A stretch of DNA of 64,000 nucleotides from Sulfurovum sp. (GCA_027068485.1 JAMOSB010000033.1:27512-91511); one strand, 5' to 3'. Shown: positions 15,372-26,456, counted from the first letter of the stretch. The notes: generated from the letters alone by a model not told the origin. Translations and numbers: made by a program.

Positions 15372-15857
15372 TTACCCTTCGATTGTTGGTGGCCAGTCAT
15401 TGGCATTGACTTTTGATGTCCAAATAAGGAAATCAGACAAGTTATCGACCTCTTCATCACTTAAGTGAAATTGTGGCATTTTTCTTCGGTTTGGTACCGC
15501 GAGAGGTTGTGATGCCATCCAGCCTTTCATATAGGCTTTGAAGGCACTCTCATCCGAGCCACCGCGTCTTTGGAAGACATTCATTAATTCAGGTGCATAG
15601 TATGCTCCTTCACCTATTAGGGTATGACAACCAACACAGTCGTTCTTTTCCCAAATCTTTTTACCCATTACGACAGACTCAGTCATTTTGACCTCATTGG
15701 ATCGTTGGGGTATCTGCTTTACAGTATCCAAAGTAAGGGCAAGAAATATTAAGAGGGCAAATGTACCACCACCATAATAGATATTCTTAGCCATACTTTT
15801 CGTTATACGCTCAGTCATAGAGAATCCTTTTTCTAATTCTACCATTAAGATAGTCAT
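15372..15857 (-). CDS. norC: nitric oxide reductase cytochrome c subunit
   Basis: CVGCHTLIGEGAYYAPEL heme c motif, N-terminal TM anchor; true start may be internal. Confidence 0.92.
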   Translation of the reverse strand: MTILMVELEKGFSMTERITKSMAKNIYYGGGTFALLIFLALTLDTVKQIPQRSNEVKMTESVVMGKKIWEKNDCVGCHTLIGEGAYYAPELMNVFQRRGGSDESAFKAYMKGWMASQPLAVPNRRKMPQFHLSDEEVDNLSDFLIWTSKVNANDWPPTIEG

Positions 15858-15877
15858 TGAAATAGTATCAAAATTTT

Positions 15878-15905
15878 ATTAATTCTACCTTTCAGTAGTA
15901 ATTAG
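15878..15905. promoter_or_regulatory. imperfect palindrome, candidate operator in the norC/Rrf2 divergent spacer
   Basis: TTAATTCTAC-cttTCA-GTAGTAATTA. Confidence 0.4.
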
Positions 15906-15955
15906 TTAAAGTTTTATTATAATTTGGCGAATAAACTCCCAACAAAAGGTTTTCT

Positions 15956-16366
15956 ATGCAACTGAGCAATACTTCCCAATATGCGATACGCACTTTGACT
16001 TATATGGCGACGCATAAGGAGGTTCAGATGAATGCCACACAGCTCTCTAGAGTGCTTGATATTCCGTATAAGTTTCTTACCAAGATTATGACCGATCTCG
16101 TGAAGGTTGATCTTGTCGAGTCGATACGCGGTCGAGAGGGGGGCTACCTCCTCAAGAAGCAGAGTCGGGAGATTGCTCTGCGTGATATCCTCACTGTGTT
16201 TCATGATGGGATTGAGCAGGAGCAGTGTATCTTGGGGATAGGGGTCTGTAGTAGCCTCTGTAAGTGTGCTTTACATGACCAGTGGGTCGCCCCAAAACAA
16301 CAGATACAGCAGATGTTTGAGCAGACGACACTCGCAGACATCGCAGGGCAAGGGTGCAAAATCTAG
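15956..16366 (+). CDS. Rrf2 family transcriptional regulator (NsrR-like)
   Basis: MQLSNTSQYAIRTLTYMA..., Cys cluster CILGIGVCSSLCKC; divergent from the nor operon. Confidence 0.85.
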   Translation: MQLSNTSQYAIRTLTYMATHKEVQMNATQLSRVLDIPYKFLTKIMTDLVKVDLVESIRGREGGYLLKKQSREIALRDILTVFHDGIEQEQCILGIGVCSSLCKCALHDQWVAPKQQIQQMFEQTTLADIAGQGCKI

Positions 16367-16401
16367 GAGGCTTTAGGGGAGCCTTATGGTAAAATAGCAC
16401 G

Positions 16402-17109
16402 ATGAAAGATAAAGTATTTGAGAAACCTATTGTAAAACAGTTTGAGTTTGATGAGGCGGTCGCTTCGGTCTTTGATGATATGCTCTCACGATCGGTGCCT
16501 TTTTATGATGAGGTACGCAGACTTGTGATCGCGGTGATTATCTCTCGTGAGGCAGAGGGCAAGAAGGTACTCGATCTTGGCTCCTCTACGGCGAAGTTTT
16601 TGCTCGATCTCCATAGCAAAATGGGGGTAGCGATGCACCTCAAGGGGCTAGACAACTCCCAAGCGATGCTAGATCGTGCTAGACAGAAGTGTCACGCATT
16701 TGGTGCGGATATCACCCTAGAGCTTGCCGATATGCTCTCTTACCACTATGCAGATGAGGATATTATTGTCGCCAACTACACACTACAGTTTATCCGCCCT
16801 ATGCAACGCCTAGAGCTGATCAAAAAGCTCCATCAAGGACTCAATAAGGAGGGGATTTTTATCTTCTCTGAGAAGGTGGTGTTTGAGGATAAACAGCTTG
16901 ATAAGGAGCTGATCGATATCTACTATGGTTACAAAAAAACACAAGGCTACAGTGAGTATGAGATCGCTCAGAAGCGTGAAGCACTCGAAAATGTCCTCAT
17001 CCCCTTCACCATCGAGGAGAATATCCAGATGTGCAAAGAGGCGGGTTTTTCTGAGGTGACGACCCTCTTTCAGTGGGCGAATTTTGTTACATTCTTAGCC
17101 AAGCGATAA
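16402..17109 (+). CDS. cmoA: carboxy-S-adenosyl-L-methionine synthase
   Basis: [42 protein letters not shown]. Confidence 0.9.
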   Translation: MKDKVFEKPIVKQFEFDEAVASVFDDMLSRSVPFYDEVRRLVIAVIISREAEGKKVLDLGSSTAKFLLDLHSKMGVAMHLKGLDNSQAMLDRARQKCHAFGADITLELADMLSYHYADEDIIVANYTLQFIRPMQRLELIKKLHQGLNKEGIFIFSEKVVFEDKQLDKELIDIYYGYKKTQGYSEYEIAQKREALENVLIPFTIEENIQMCKEAGFSEVTTLFQWANFVTFLAKR

Positions 17110-17194
17110 TCAATCCCTCTACTTTTACTTATACCCCATCGAGCTTTCATAGTTTTTCAGTTATAATTGCATAATTTATTTTTAAGGATATACC

Positions 17195-18541
17195 ATGAGT
17201 TGGACACCTAGCAGTTGGAGGGATTTTCCCATCAAACAACAGCCAACCTACGAAGATCAAGACGCACTTAAAAAAACTGAAGCGATGTTAAGCTCCTATC
17301 CTCCACTTATCTTTGCAGGTGAGGCGAGACGACTCAAAGAGAAACTTGCTGCAGCAGGACGCGGTGAGGCATTTTTGCTTCAGGGTGGAGATTGTGCGGA
17401 GAGCTTTGCTGATTTTAATGGTAAAAATATCAAAAATCTCTTCAAGCTTATGCTTCAGATGAATATGATATTGATGTATTCTACGGGTAAACCTGTCGTG
17501 AAAGTAGGGCGTATTGCAGGGCAGTTTGCCAAGCCTCGCTCCTCTGACTTTGAGGAGATCGATGGGGTGAAGCTCCCAAGCTACCGTGGAGATATCATCA
17601 ATGGGATTGAGTTTACCCCAGAAGCGAGAATCCCTAAACCTGAAAATATGATTCAAGCCTATAGTCAAGCGGGTGTTACGCTCAATCTCTTGCGTGCCTT
17701 TTCGCGTGGTGGCTTAGCTGATCTCAATAAAGTCCACCAGTGGAACCTCGACTTTATCAAAGATAATCCACTTGGTAAACGCTACGATGAACTCAGTGAT
17801 ACTATCGACCACTCGATGAAGTTTATGTCTGCGTGTGGACTCAATAGCGATATCATGCCACAGCTTCATCAAACAACACTCTACACTTCACATGAAGCGT
17901 TGTTACTCAACTATGAAGAGGCATTGACACGACGCGATAGTGAGACCAATGAGTGGTATGACTGTTCTGCTCATATGCTCTGGATCGGGGATCGTACCCG
18001 AGATTTGAGTGAGGCACACATCGAGTACTTCCGAGGGATCGCCAACCCTATTGGATGTAAGGTAGGGCCAAGTATGCAAGAGGATGAACTCATCGAACTT
18101 ATCGATGCACTCAACCCCAACAACGAAGAGGGACGACTCAACCTTATCGTCCGTATGGGTGCGAGTCAGATACGCGACTACTTCCCCAACCTCCTCAAAC
18201 GCGTACGCGATGAGGGGCGTAATGTCGTCTGGTCATGTGATCCGATGCATGGTAATGTTGAGAAGAGTTCAACAGGCTATAAGACCCGAGACTTTGATAA
18301 TATCCTCTCAGAAGTGGAGCAGTTCTTTACTATCCATAAAGAGATGGGAACGATTGGAGCGGGTATCCACTTAGAGATGACAGGTAATGATGTCACTGAG
18401 TGTACGGGGAGTACCTCATGTGCGATTACCCCTGAGGGGCTAAGTGATCGCTACCATACACAGTGTGACCCACGATTGAACGCCTCTCAAGCGTTGGAAC
18501 TCTCCTTTATGCTCTCGGATGTGATAGCCGATAGTGAGTAA
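17195..18541 (+). CDS. class II 3-deoxy-7-phosphoheptulonate synthase
   Basis: [42 protein letters not shown]. Confidence 0.95.
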   Translation: MSWTPSSWRDFPIKQQPTYEDQDALKKTEAMLSSYPPLIFAGEARRLKEKLAAAGRGEAFLLQGGDCAESFADFNGKNIKNLFKLMLQMNMILMYSTGKPVVKVGRIAGQFAKPRSSDFEEIDGVKLPSYRGDIINGIEFTPEARIPKPENMIQAYSQAGVTLNLLRAFSRGGLADLNKVHQWNLDFIKDNPLGKRYDELSDTIDHSMKFMSACGLNSDIMPQLHQTTLYTSHEALLLNYEEALTRRDSETNEWYDCSAHMLWIGDRTRDLSEAHIEYFRGIANPIGCKVGPSMQEDELIELIDALNPNNEEGRLNLIVRMGASQIRDYFPNLLKRVRDEGRNVVWSCDPMHGNVEKSSTGYKTRDFDNILSEVEQFFTIHKEMGTIGAGIHLEMTGNDVTECTGSTSCAITPEGLSDRYHTQCDPRLNASQALELSFMLSDVIADSE

Positions 18542-18550
18542 TCTCTACTA

Positions 18551-18574
18551 GGCTTATACCACACGGTATAAGCC
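18551..18574. terminator. perfect hairpin between convergent genes, likely bidirectional terminator
   Basis: GGCTTATACC-ACAC-GGTATAAGCC. Confidence 0.55.
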
Positions 18575-18612
18575 AACTCTCCATCTCTGCCCCTTTGGGC
18601 ATCTTCCTCTTT

Positions 18613-19809
18613 TTATGATGTGATAGAGAAGCGATTGATCCCCTCATGATGTGTATAGTGTAAGTGCATCTGATGGATATCCAAGATACTCTTAACGATA
18701 TAGAGACCCAGTCCTAGACCCTTTTGGGAGCTATGAAAGGGTTCAAAGTAGTGGGGGAGTGGTTGGGCTAGTGGGGTGGCGTGGTTGTCAAGGGAGAGTG
18801 TTTTATGCTCGATTAGGACAGTGACATGTCTATCCTGACTATATTTGATGGCATTATCAAGAAGGTTTTTGATAACCAGTGTAAAGAGTTCAAAATCGAC
18901 CTGAAGGATATAGTCCTCTTGGATATGGGTGGTGATATAGTGCTTGGGGTGTTCAATCATCAGCATATCGATACTCGCCTCAAGGAGGTCACTCATCTTA
19001 TAGGGTTTGATGGTCAGCTCAAAGTTTTTGGAGGTGATCTTCTCAATCTTGGCAAACTCATCGATAAGGAGATTGAGTCGCTCAAAGATACTATGCATGC
19101 GTTGTTTGTTTTTCTCATCATGGAGCATCTCGCTGACGAGTCGTCCCTTGGCGATAGGGGTTTTAAGCTCATGCATAATCGCACGCAAGAAGAGCTGGCG
19201 GGAGTGGAGTAGCTCTCGTATCATCGTCACGGCGTGATCAAACTCATTGGCGACCTCGGCAATCTCATCTTTTTTATCACTGCGACAGGCGATATCAAGA
19301 TTGCCGTTGGAGAAGGTCTTGATCTTGTTTTTGAGTTCGGAGAGGGGTTTGAGGCTTCGTATCACCCAGAAGTAGAGCATCAAGATCAAGAAGAAGACGA
19401 TACTAAAGATAATCACCCGTTTGAGTGGGTAGTGAGATTTGTTGCGGTTCTCCAAAATAAGTTTGAATCGATCGTTACGGATGAGGATAATGCGTTTGAG
19501 GTGGTAGGTGGTGACCGCGTAGTGTTTGGCTTTACCCTTCTCTTTGAAGTGTCGTTCGATCTGGATGATACGCTCCTTATCGGTTACAAGAGAGACATTT
19601 TGTGCTTCGAGGTAGGCTTTGTCTATTGTGCCATACTTAAGATAGTAGTTGTAGAGGTAGTGAGAGATTGCCCGCTCTTGTACTTCTGTACTCTCTTCAT
19701 ACTTCATACGATCATATTTGATAGAGATGATAAAGAGTAGTGCGAGTAGGAGGAGGGTGATACTAAAGACCAGTTTGATTTTGCTATGGAGAGAGGTAAA
19801 CCCGCTCAT
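18613..19809 (-). CDS. sensor histidine kinase (ArsS-like)
   Basis: TM segments, HAMP, MHELKTPIAKGRL H-box; overlaps the response regulator. Confidence 0.85.
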   Translation of the reverse strand: MSGFTSLHSKIKLVFSITLLLLALLFIISIKYDRMKYEESTEVQERAISHYLYNYYLKYGTIDKAYLEAQNVSLVTDKERIIQIERHFKEKGKAKHYAVTTYHLKRIILIRNDRFKLILENRNKSHYPLKRVIIFSIVFFLILMLYFWVIRSLKPLSELKNKIKTFSNGNLDIACRSDKKDEIAEVANEFDHAVTMIRELLHSRQLFLRAIMHELKTPIAKGRLVSEMLHDEKNKQRMHSIFERLNLLIDEFAKIEKITSKNFELTIKPYKMSDLLEASIDMLMIEHPKHYITTHIQEDYILQVDFELFTLVIKNLLDNAIKYSQDRHVTVLIEHKTLSLDNHATPLAQPLPHYFEPFHSSQKGLGLGLYIVKSILDIHQMHLHYTHHEGINRFSITS

Positions 19810-20459
19810 ACGAGTTTGTACCCCACACCGCGTACGGCTTGGATGCGTTTGTTGTCCCCTAGTTTAGTGCGGATCTTGGAGATGATGACATCAAGGCTTT
19901 TGCCTTGGGAGTCGATACTCATTGTCCCAGAGGTGTTGATGATCTGCTCACGGGACTGAGTGATGCCTTGGTGTTTGGCAAGGAGTGAGAGGACTTCGAA
20001 CTCCGCAGGGGTGAGGTGGAGTGCTTCTCCTTTGAAGTAGATGGTGTCCCCCTTGATTTCAAAATCCCCTTGGGGTTCACTGCTCTTAGCGTGTTCGGCT
20101 TTGCTGTAGCGACGCAGGAGTGAGACGATGCGTGCGTACATCTCTTTGGGGTCGTAGGGCTTAGGGAGGTAGTCATCTGCTCCAAGGGCAAGCGCATCGA
20201 CTTTGTCATTGATATCTGAGCGTGCGGAGGAGATAATGATAGGGATATCATACTTGGCTACCACCTCTTCACATACCTCTAGCCCATCCATCCCAGGGAG
20301 CGTAAGATCTAAGATTAGTAGATCATACTTCTTCACCCCTGCACTCAGTCCTAAGTAGGGATCCTCAAAGTTGGTCACCTTGATATCATACTGTGCGAGG
20401 TATTCACTTAGAAGCTCTGCAAACTCTGGATCATCTTCAATCATGAGGATATTAATCAT
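19806..20459 (-). CDS. OmpR-family response regulator (ArsR-like)
   Basis: MINILMIEDDPEFAELL..., LILDLTLPGMDG, C-terminal winged helix; start taken at MINI rather than the ORF start. Confidence 0.88.
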   Translation of the reverse strand: MINILMIEDDPEFAELLSEYLAQYDIKVTNFEDPYLGLSAGVKKYDLLILDLTLPGMDGLEVCEEVVAKYDIPIIISSARSDINDKVDALALGADDYLPKPYDPKEMYARIVSLLRRYSKAEHAKSSEPQGDFEIKGDTIYFKGEALHLTPAEFEVLSLLAKHQGITQSREQIINTSGTMSIDSQGKSLDVIISKIRTKLGDNKRIQAVRGVGYKLV

Positions 20460-20514
20460 CTCTTCTCCTTTTATGCTATTGTAGTGGTCTAGGGTTAATT
20501 GAAGTAAAATAGCC

Positions 20515-22491
20515 CTAGAGGGGTAGTTTGATGGTAAAGACCGCTCCTGTCTCATCGTTGTAAAAGCCAATGGAGCCGTGGAGGTGTTGTTGGACAATCA
20601 CCTGTGACATATAGAGTCCTATTCCCGTCCCATCTTTCTCTTTGGTGGTGAAGTAGAACTCAAAAATCTTCTCTTTGATCTCCTCAGGGACACCCCCCGC
20701 ATTATCTTTGACTCTGATCTGTAGCATCTGCTTCACGACGGTACACTCTACGCTGATAGCTCCTGCGGGGATCTCCCGCTCGATAATGGCATCTTGTGCG
20801 TTTTTGATGAGGTTGAGTATCACCTGTTTGAGTTCATTGGGGTAGGAGAGGAAGGGTTGGATATTGGGTGCGATGGTGGCGGTGAGGGTGGTACCTCTAC
20901 AGCGGTAGATATTGCCAATGAGCCAGTCGATTCCTGCGATAATCTCCCCGATATCAGTCAGCTCTTTGCGTCTATCGGGTTTGAAAAATCCTCTAAAGTC
21001 ATCAATAGTAGCACTGAGGTGTTGAACATAGCCATTGATATCTTCAAGCTTCTCATCGAGGATCTCATTGGTGAGGCTATCGAGCTGTCGCTTGAGGATA
21101 AGTGAGGAGGCGACTGCGGAGATGGCATTGAGTGGTTGTCGCCACTGGTGGGCAATCATTCCGATCATCTCCCCCATCTGGGCGAGTTTGGACTGTTGGA
21201 GGAGGAGTTGATCCTTTTGTCTATTCTTCTCCACCTCATACTGGATGAGTGAACTCTGTTGGGTATTGATATCAACAAGCTCTTGGGTGGTCTGTGCAAT
21301 GAGGTGTGAGAGGGCATTGATAGTCTTCATCGCATCGCTACTCTCAACACGCTTGGTGGTAGGTGGGGTGGGGAGGCATCGATCGGGACTTTCACTTAGG
21401 AGCAGTAGGGTCTTGGTCTCATTGAGTAGTTGGGTGCGGTGCTGGGTATGGTAGAACTCCCCATGGGTAAAAAATCCACTGAGTGTTGAGAGGTGTGCGT
21501 AGGGGGCGATCTCATCGATATTGTTGTTGCCTAGGAGTCGTCGGCGTGCCATACAGGAGTAGATGAAGATCGACTCAATGGGACATGCTTTGAGGCGTTG
21601 GAGGGAGTTGGCTTGCTCTTGGAGAATATTTTCGATATTGCCATACCCAAACCGTACCTCCTCCCCCTCATAGAGATTTCCCGCAAAGGAGAGAGAGTTG
21701 TCAGGGTGTTTTTTGAGGACAGCTCGAGCGGTTGCGATACCGTCGCGTTGGATAATCAATGGAAACTCAATCCCTGTAGCGGGGAGTTGATCACTGATCT
21801 CACCCCCGATATACTTGGTGTAGATTTTGACTGCATCGATACCGTTGATGGTGTAGATACGGTTTTTGGTACTTTTGGTGATGGTGAGTCCCTTGCCTAT
21901 CTGCTCCCACCCAAAGCTGTAGTCATTGTGTACGATAAGATCCTCTCCATAGAGGATTGCCACTACTGCCCCATTGGAGCTTATCCCCTCTTCAGAGAAG
22001 ACAAAAGTCTCCCTAAAAGTCCCATTGTCTGCGGCCATTCCCCCTGCGATAAGTATCTCTTGATTGAGGCTACAGAGTCCATCTAAAAACTCCTCTCCAT
22101 TGGTATGGAGTCCATCACATAGACAGATGGCTGTTTTGATAGGGAGGTGGGGGGGGAGTTGAGAGAAGAGGGCTCTTCCTAGAGCATAGCTTGTGCTACT
22201 TTTGTGTTGGATAAAGCTCTCAACTTGGGTCGTCTCAAACTCAGAGAAGACCAGTAGTGTCTCATACTGTAGGATCGTCTGGTTATCGATCATCCCATCA
22301 CTGGTCGCCCCAATAATCTTACCGTGGGGGAGGAGGGTGGTGAGTGTGTTGAGAAGCTGAGAGATGAAGTCATGATCAACCACCCCCGTAAAGACCTGTA
22401 TCAGAAGGGCGTGTTTGTCATGGTAGTGGTGGGTCTGGATGAAGGTCTGGAGTGCCTCATCGGAGGTGTAGCGTAGGTTGCGTGTCTTCAT
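20515..22491 (-). CDS. FIST-domain sensor histidine kinase
   Basis: N-terminal FIST-like region (IGATSDGMIDNQTI, GGMAADNG), MIAHQWRQPLNAISA H-box, GTGIGLYMSQ. Confidence 0.85.
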   Translation of the reverse strand: MKTRNLRYTSDEALQTFIQTHHYHDKHALLIQVFTGVVDHDFISQLLNTLTTLLPHGKIIGATSDGMIDNQTILQYETLLVFSEFETTQVESFIQHKSSTSYALGRALFSQLPPHLPIKTAICLCDGLHTNGEEFLDGLCSLNQEILIAGGMAADNGTFRETFVFSEEGISSNGAVVAILYGEDLIVHNDYSFGWEQIGKGLTITKSTKNRIYTINGIDAVKIYTKYIGGEISDQLPATGIEFPLIIQRDGIATARAVLKKHPDNSLSFAGNLYEGEEVRFGYGNIENILQEQANSLQRLKACPIESIFIYSCMARRRLLGNNNIDEIAPYAHLSTLSGFFTHGEFYHTQHRTQLLNETKTLLLLSESPDRCLPTPPTTKRVESSDAMKTINALSHLIAQTTQELVDINTQQSSLIQYEVEKNRQKDQLLLQQSKLAQMGEMIGMIAHQWRQPLNAISAVASSLILKRQLDSLTNEILDEKLEDINGYVQHLSATIDDFRGFFKPDRRKELTDIGEIIAGIDWLIGNIYRCRGTTLTATIAPNIQPFLSYPNELKQVILNLIKNAQDAIIEREIPAGAISVECTVVKQMLQIRVKDNAGGVPEEIKEKIFEFYFTTKEKDGTGIGLYMSQVIVQQHLHGSIGFYNDETGAVFTIKLPL

Positions 22492-23222
22492 ACCTGCTCT
22501 TGAAGCATGGTGATCTTGTAGCCTTGTGTACGGTTGTTGCTAAAGAGTGCATAGGAGACTTTGGCTTTGAGTCGCTTGAGTATCCCATGGACAGCATTAT
22601 TACTAAACTCTTTGGAGGGTTCATCTATAAAGAGGTGAGCAAAAATCTCCTCTAGGCTAAAGTAGCTCTGGGGGTTGTTCAAGAAGAGTTCTAAGAGGCG
22701 TACCTCTTTTTTGGTGAGCTTGATAATCTCATCTCCTCTCAAGAGCTTTTTGGCAAAGAAGTCGTAGCAGTACCCCTCTGGGAGCTCTATGATCTTCTCC
22801 TTCTCCTGCTCATAGAGCTTGCCAATCAGGTTGAGAAGTTGATCGAGTGAGAGGGGTTTTTTGATAAAACCATCGATACGCAGATTGATAATAGGGACGA
22901 GATACTCCTCTGTACGGTAGGCAGAGATGACAAAGATCTTCTGTTTGGGATACTTTTTATAGATCGCTTTGATTAGCTCTATCCCGTTGAGGTCAGGCAT
23001 CTTGATATCAGTAATAATCAGATCAAAGTAGCATCTATGCTCTTGGTGATACGCCTCATAGAGGCTGAGTCCCTCACGACCATTTTTACCGATGGTAACA
23101 CTCTTAAAGAGATCTTCAAAGAGGGGTTTGGTTGAGATAATATTTTGGAGATTGTCTTCGATATACATCACATGAAGGGTGTTGGAGTAGGCGATAATCT
23201 CTTTGGTTGTAGAGTTCATCAT
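22488..23222 (-). CDS. response regulator with winged-helix output
   Basis: MYIEDNLQN..LIITDIKMPDLNGIEL; overlaps the FIST kinase by 4 bp. Confidence 0.85.
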   Translation of the reverse strand: MMNSTTKEIIAYSNTLHVMYIEDNLQNIISTKPLFEDLFKSVTIGKNGREGLSLYEAYHQEHRCYFDLIITDIKMPDLNGIELIKAIYKKYPKQKIFVISAYRTEEYLVPIINLRIDGFIKKPLSLDQLLNLIGKLYEQEKEKIIELPEGYCYDFFAKKLLRGDEIIKLTKKEVRLLELFLNNPQSYFSLEEIFAHLFIDEPSKEFSNNAVHGILKRLKAKVSYALFSNNRTQGYKITMLQEQV

Positions 23223-24016
23223 AGGCTAAATGCCCTCCTCATATGGGGTTCAATCTCCTCAAAGCTATAGCGGTAGTCACAGAAGTGTTCAAACGCGATA
23301 ATCCCTTGATACAGAAGCATATCGCTACCATCTTGTGTCGGTTTGTTGTAGGATTTGGCAAGGCGTAAGAAGGGGGTCTCTTTGCCATAGATCACATCAA
23401 CACAGGCACGGCTTTGGGGGATGAGTAGATCGAGTAGGGGTTGGGGGCAGGGGAGTAGCTCATCCTCTAGTCCTGCGGAGGTCATATTGATGATGAGGTC
23501 ATACGCTGTAGGAGTAAACGCCTCAAAAGTGCTACAGACAAACCCCATCTCCTCAAAGGGTTTGAGTCGTCCACTACTACGGTTGAGTAGGGTGACCTCA
23601 TAGCCTGCATCCCGTAAGATAATCGCAGTCGATTGAGCTGTACCCCCTGCACCCAAAAAGAGTACCTTCTTGATCCCATCAAAGCGTGAGAGGGCTTTGA
23701 GAAACCCTGGTGCATCGGTATTGTAGCCGTGGAGTTTTCCCTCTCGTTGGACAATGGTATTGACCACTCCGACCTTTTGGGCAAAGGGGTCTAGCTGATC
23801 GCACGCTTCGTAGGCCGATCGCTTGTGGGGTACGGTGATATTGATACCCTTGAGATTGAGTTGGATGATACGCTCTTTGAGAGTGGATCCATCCTCTAAG
23901 CGGTAGCGTGTGTAGCACCCTCTCATGCCCAAGCCACCAAACGCGAGGTTGTGCATGAGAGGGGATTTGGAGTGAGAGACGGGGTTACCGACTATCGCAA
24001 ATAGCTCTTGAGTCAT
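23219..24016 (-). CDS. aroE: shikimate dehydrogenase
   Basis: FAIVGNPVSHSKSPLMHNLAF; GINITVPHK; LGAGGTAQS. Confidence 0.95.
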   Translation of the reverse strand: MTQELFAIVGNPVSHSKSPLMHNLAFGGLGMRGCYTRYRLEDGSTLKERIIQLNLKGINITVPHKRSAYEACDQLDPFAQKVGVVNTIVQREGKLHGYNTDAPGFLKALSRFDGIKKVLFLGAGGTAQSTAIILRDAGYEVTLLNRSSGRLKPFEEMGFVCSTFEAFTPTAYDLIINMTSAGLEDELLPCPQPLLDLLIPQSRACVDVIYGKETPFLRLAKSYNKPTQDGSDMLLYQGIIAFEHFCDYRYSFEEIEPHMRRAFSL

Positions 24017-24019
24017 AAT

Positions 24020-25426
24020 CTAGAGTCCCTCCATCTCTTTGAGTGTGGCAAGCAATGCCCCTAGCTTGTTGCGTACCTCAAGGTACTCTAGCTCTGGGAT
24101 AGAGTCTGCAACCACCCCCGCACCCGCTTGGAGGGTGATGGAGTCGGGTTTGATGAGTGAGGTACGGATGGTGATCGCTGAGTCCATATTGCCATTAAAC
24201 GAGAAGTAGCCTACAGAGCCTGAGTAGAATCCGCGTTTGAGTCCCTCATACTGAGCGATGAGTTTCATCGCTTCGATTTTGGGTGCTCCTGTCATCGTCC
24301 CTGCGGTAAAAGTCGCACCAAAGAGGTCAAACATATCTTTCTCCTCTTGGAGCTGTGCTTCGACATCTGAGACCATATGCATCACATGTGAGTACTTCTC
24401 TACACGCATTAGATCGGTCACTTCGACGCTACCTGTCTTGGCGACCCGTCCGACATCATTGCGTCCAAGGTCGACTAGCATCAGGTGTTCGGCACACTCT
24501 TTGGGGTCATGGAGCATCTCCTGCTCTAGCTCATGGTCGCGGTGGTGGGTCTTCCCGCGTTTGCGTGTCCCTGCGATAGGGCGTAGGAGTATCTCCCCCT
24601 CTGTGAGGCGTACCATTACCTCAGGAGAGGAGCCACAGATACTAAACTCCTCATAGTCGAGCAAAAAGAGATAGGGAGAGGGGTTTTTGGAGCGGAGTAC
24701 GCGGTAGAAGCTCAGAGGGTCGATCTGCCCCTTTTGGGTATAGCGGTTGGCGAGTAGTATCTGGAAGATATCTCCTGAACGGATATGCTCTTTACACTCA
24801 TTGACCATCGCTTTGAAACGCTCCTCACCGATACTAAACTCCCCCTCACTTGCGAGTGTAACAGGCTGAAGAGGGAGTGGATTACATGGCTCTTCTAATA
24901 TGGCGATGAGTTGCTCAAATGCCTCTTGCCTTGTGGGGTCATTGAGTAGCAGTGTGAGTGTAGCACTCTTGTGTGCATAGGCGATGATAATTTGTGGGCG
25001 TACGAGATCGAGATCGGGGGTGTTGAGTGGATCGCGTAGATTCTCCATGCTCTCTTGAAGGATTGGCTCAAAGATGCGTACCATATCATAGGCGATAAAC
25101 CCGATAAACCCATCGACAAAAGAGAAACCAACCTCTTGGGCTTTGGCTTGGTAGAGGGCTTTGTCTACCCCTGCGTAGTAGGCTTTGAGAAAGCTAAAGG
25201 GGTCTTGATTCAAGATCTCTTTGGTGCCGTGGTTCTTTTGGTAGGTGGTGGTATCGTTGTGGTAGCTTAGACGCTCTTGCGCCCCAATGGTAATGAAACT
25301 AAAGTTACCATCACTGCTATTGACCACACTCTCAAAGAGCATGGTGATCTCTGAGGGGAAGAGCTGTTTGATCTTCCCATAGAGTGCGACAGGGGTGAGT
25401 TGGTCAAAGAGGACTTTTTTGTACAT
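24020..25426 (-). CDS. trpE: anthranilate synthase component I
   Basis: DIFQILLANRYT; RPIAGTRKRGKTHHRDHELEQEML; FTAGTMTGAPKIEAM. Confidence 0.9.
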   Translation of the reverse strand: MYKKVLFDQLTPVALYGKIKQLFPSEITMLFESVVNSSDGNFSFITIGAQERLSYHNDTTTYQKNHGTKEILNQDPFSFLKAYYAGVDKALYQAKAQEVGFSFVDGFIGFIAYDMVRIFEPILQESMENLRDPLNTPDLDLVRPQIIIAYAHKSATLTLLLNDPTRQEAFEQLIAILEEPCNPLPLQPVTLASEGEFSIGEERFKAMVNECKEHIRSGDIFQILLANRYTQKGQIDPLSFYRVLRSKNPSPYLFLLDYEEFSICGSSPEVMVRLTEGEILLRPIAGTRKRGKTHHRDHELEQEMLHDPKECAEHLMLVDLGRNDVGRVAKTGSVEVTDLMRVEKYSHVMHMVSDVEAQLQEEKDMFDLFGATFTAGTMTGAPKIEAMKLIAQYEGLKRGFYSGSVGYFSFNGNMDSAITIRTSLIKPDSITLQAGAGVVADSIPELEYLEVRNKLGALLATLKEMEGL

Positions 25427-25430
25427 GGTG

Positions 25431-26165
25431 CTACCTTTTGGTCACAAAAGCACCTTTGAGGATAAGGTCTTTGACTTTGGGGAGTGCGTGGTTGGCAGAG
25501 GATTTTGTCGTATAGGGACCGATCAAAAGACGCTTGATACCATTACGGTTTGGTTTGGTAATCGTATGGTGGAAGCCATGCTTTTGGATTGTACTCAAGA
25601 AGCGTTTACTTGGGGTTTGTCTAAATGACCCTACTTGAATAAAGTAGTGACCTCTAGGGGCATGGGTCGTGGTGACAGGGTGCTTTTTGGGTGCTTTGGC
25701 TGGGGTGGGTGTAGTTGTAGGTGTAGGCTGTTTGGGTGTAGTGTGTGGTGTGGTGGTTGTCTGTTGTGTGCCTGCTTGAGGGGTGATGGTCTGCTTTTCT
25801 GCTTTGATACGCTCTTCTCGGATACGCTGATAGTTTTGGGTATCGTGTGGTGTCGGTGCCGTCATGCTTGGTGTCGCCTGCTCTTTTGGTGCAGATGGCT
25901 CATGGGCAGAGAGGTCAGAGAGTGTTAGCTCTTGGTGTTTTGGAGCAGGTTTGGTAGAGGGTTGGAGTGCGAGTTCAGGGGAGAGTATCGCGGTACTATT
26001 GGTCTCCTCAAGAGGAGTCGCATCATCGAGTATCATTTTGGTGAGGATAATCGTAGTGATCAAGACAATAATCAGCAACGCAATAATGGTAAGAAAACTC
26101 TTGGTCTTAGTGCTTTTGGGTTTGATATCATCGACGATTAGGTCATCTAAATTGTGATCATTCAT
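25431..26165 (-). CDS. SPOR domain-containing membrane protein
   Basis: Single TM, low-complexity Pro/Thr linker, GHYFIQVGSFRQTPSKRFLSTI SPOR. Confidence 0.85.
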   Translation of the reverse strand: MNDHNLDDLIVDDIKPKSTKTKSFLTIIALLIIVLITTIILTKMILDDATPLEETNSTAILSPELALQPSTKPAPKHQELTLSDLSAHEPSAPKEQATPSMTAPTPHDTQNYQRIREERIKAEKQTITPQAGTQQTTTTPHTTPKQPTPTTTPTPAKAPKKHPVTTTHAPRGHYFIQVGSFRQTPSKRFLSTIQKHGFHHTITKPNRNGIKRLLIGPYTTKSSANHALPKVKDLILKGAFVTKR

Positions 26166-26374
26166 AGGGGGAGAACTCCAGATTTTATTTTGCGTTGATT
26201 ATAGCATAGTTCCCCCTAGTAACCAAAATAATTTTTGTGAAGAGTGGTTAGGGTGATGCTCTTTGAGTTGTTTCTTTAATGCCTAGATAGTGACAATAAC
26301 TGTAAAAATAACGGTTAATGCTCCAGAATTTTTATTTAAAAAATCTATGTATTCTATGAAATATCCTTTTTTCT

Positions 26375-26456
26375 TATAACGGGGGCGCGGGTGAGCAACG
26401 CCCACATGGCAAAGCTTGGTTTGGCTGGTGGGTGATTGCTCCTCCCGCTTGTTGTC
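26375..26456 (-). repeat. attC-like imperfect hairpin (possible integron recombination site)
   Basis: GC-rich island in AT-rich spacer; arms GCGGGtGAGCAAcgCCCAC / GTGGGtgaTTGCTCctCCCGC, bounded by AAC (26378) and GTT (26451). Confidence 0.45.

Noticed and set aside
25640-25800. Low-complexity Thr/Pro repeats as a possible minisatellite
   Set aside because: Explained by the Pro/Thr linker of the SPOR-domain protein
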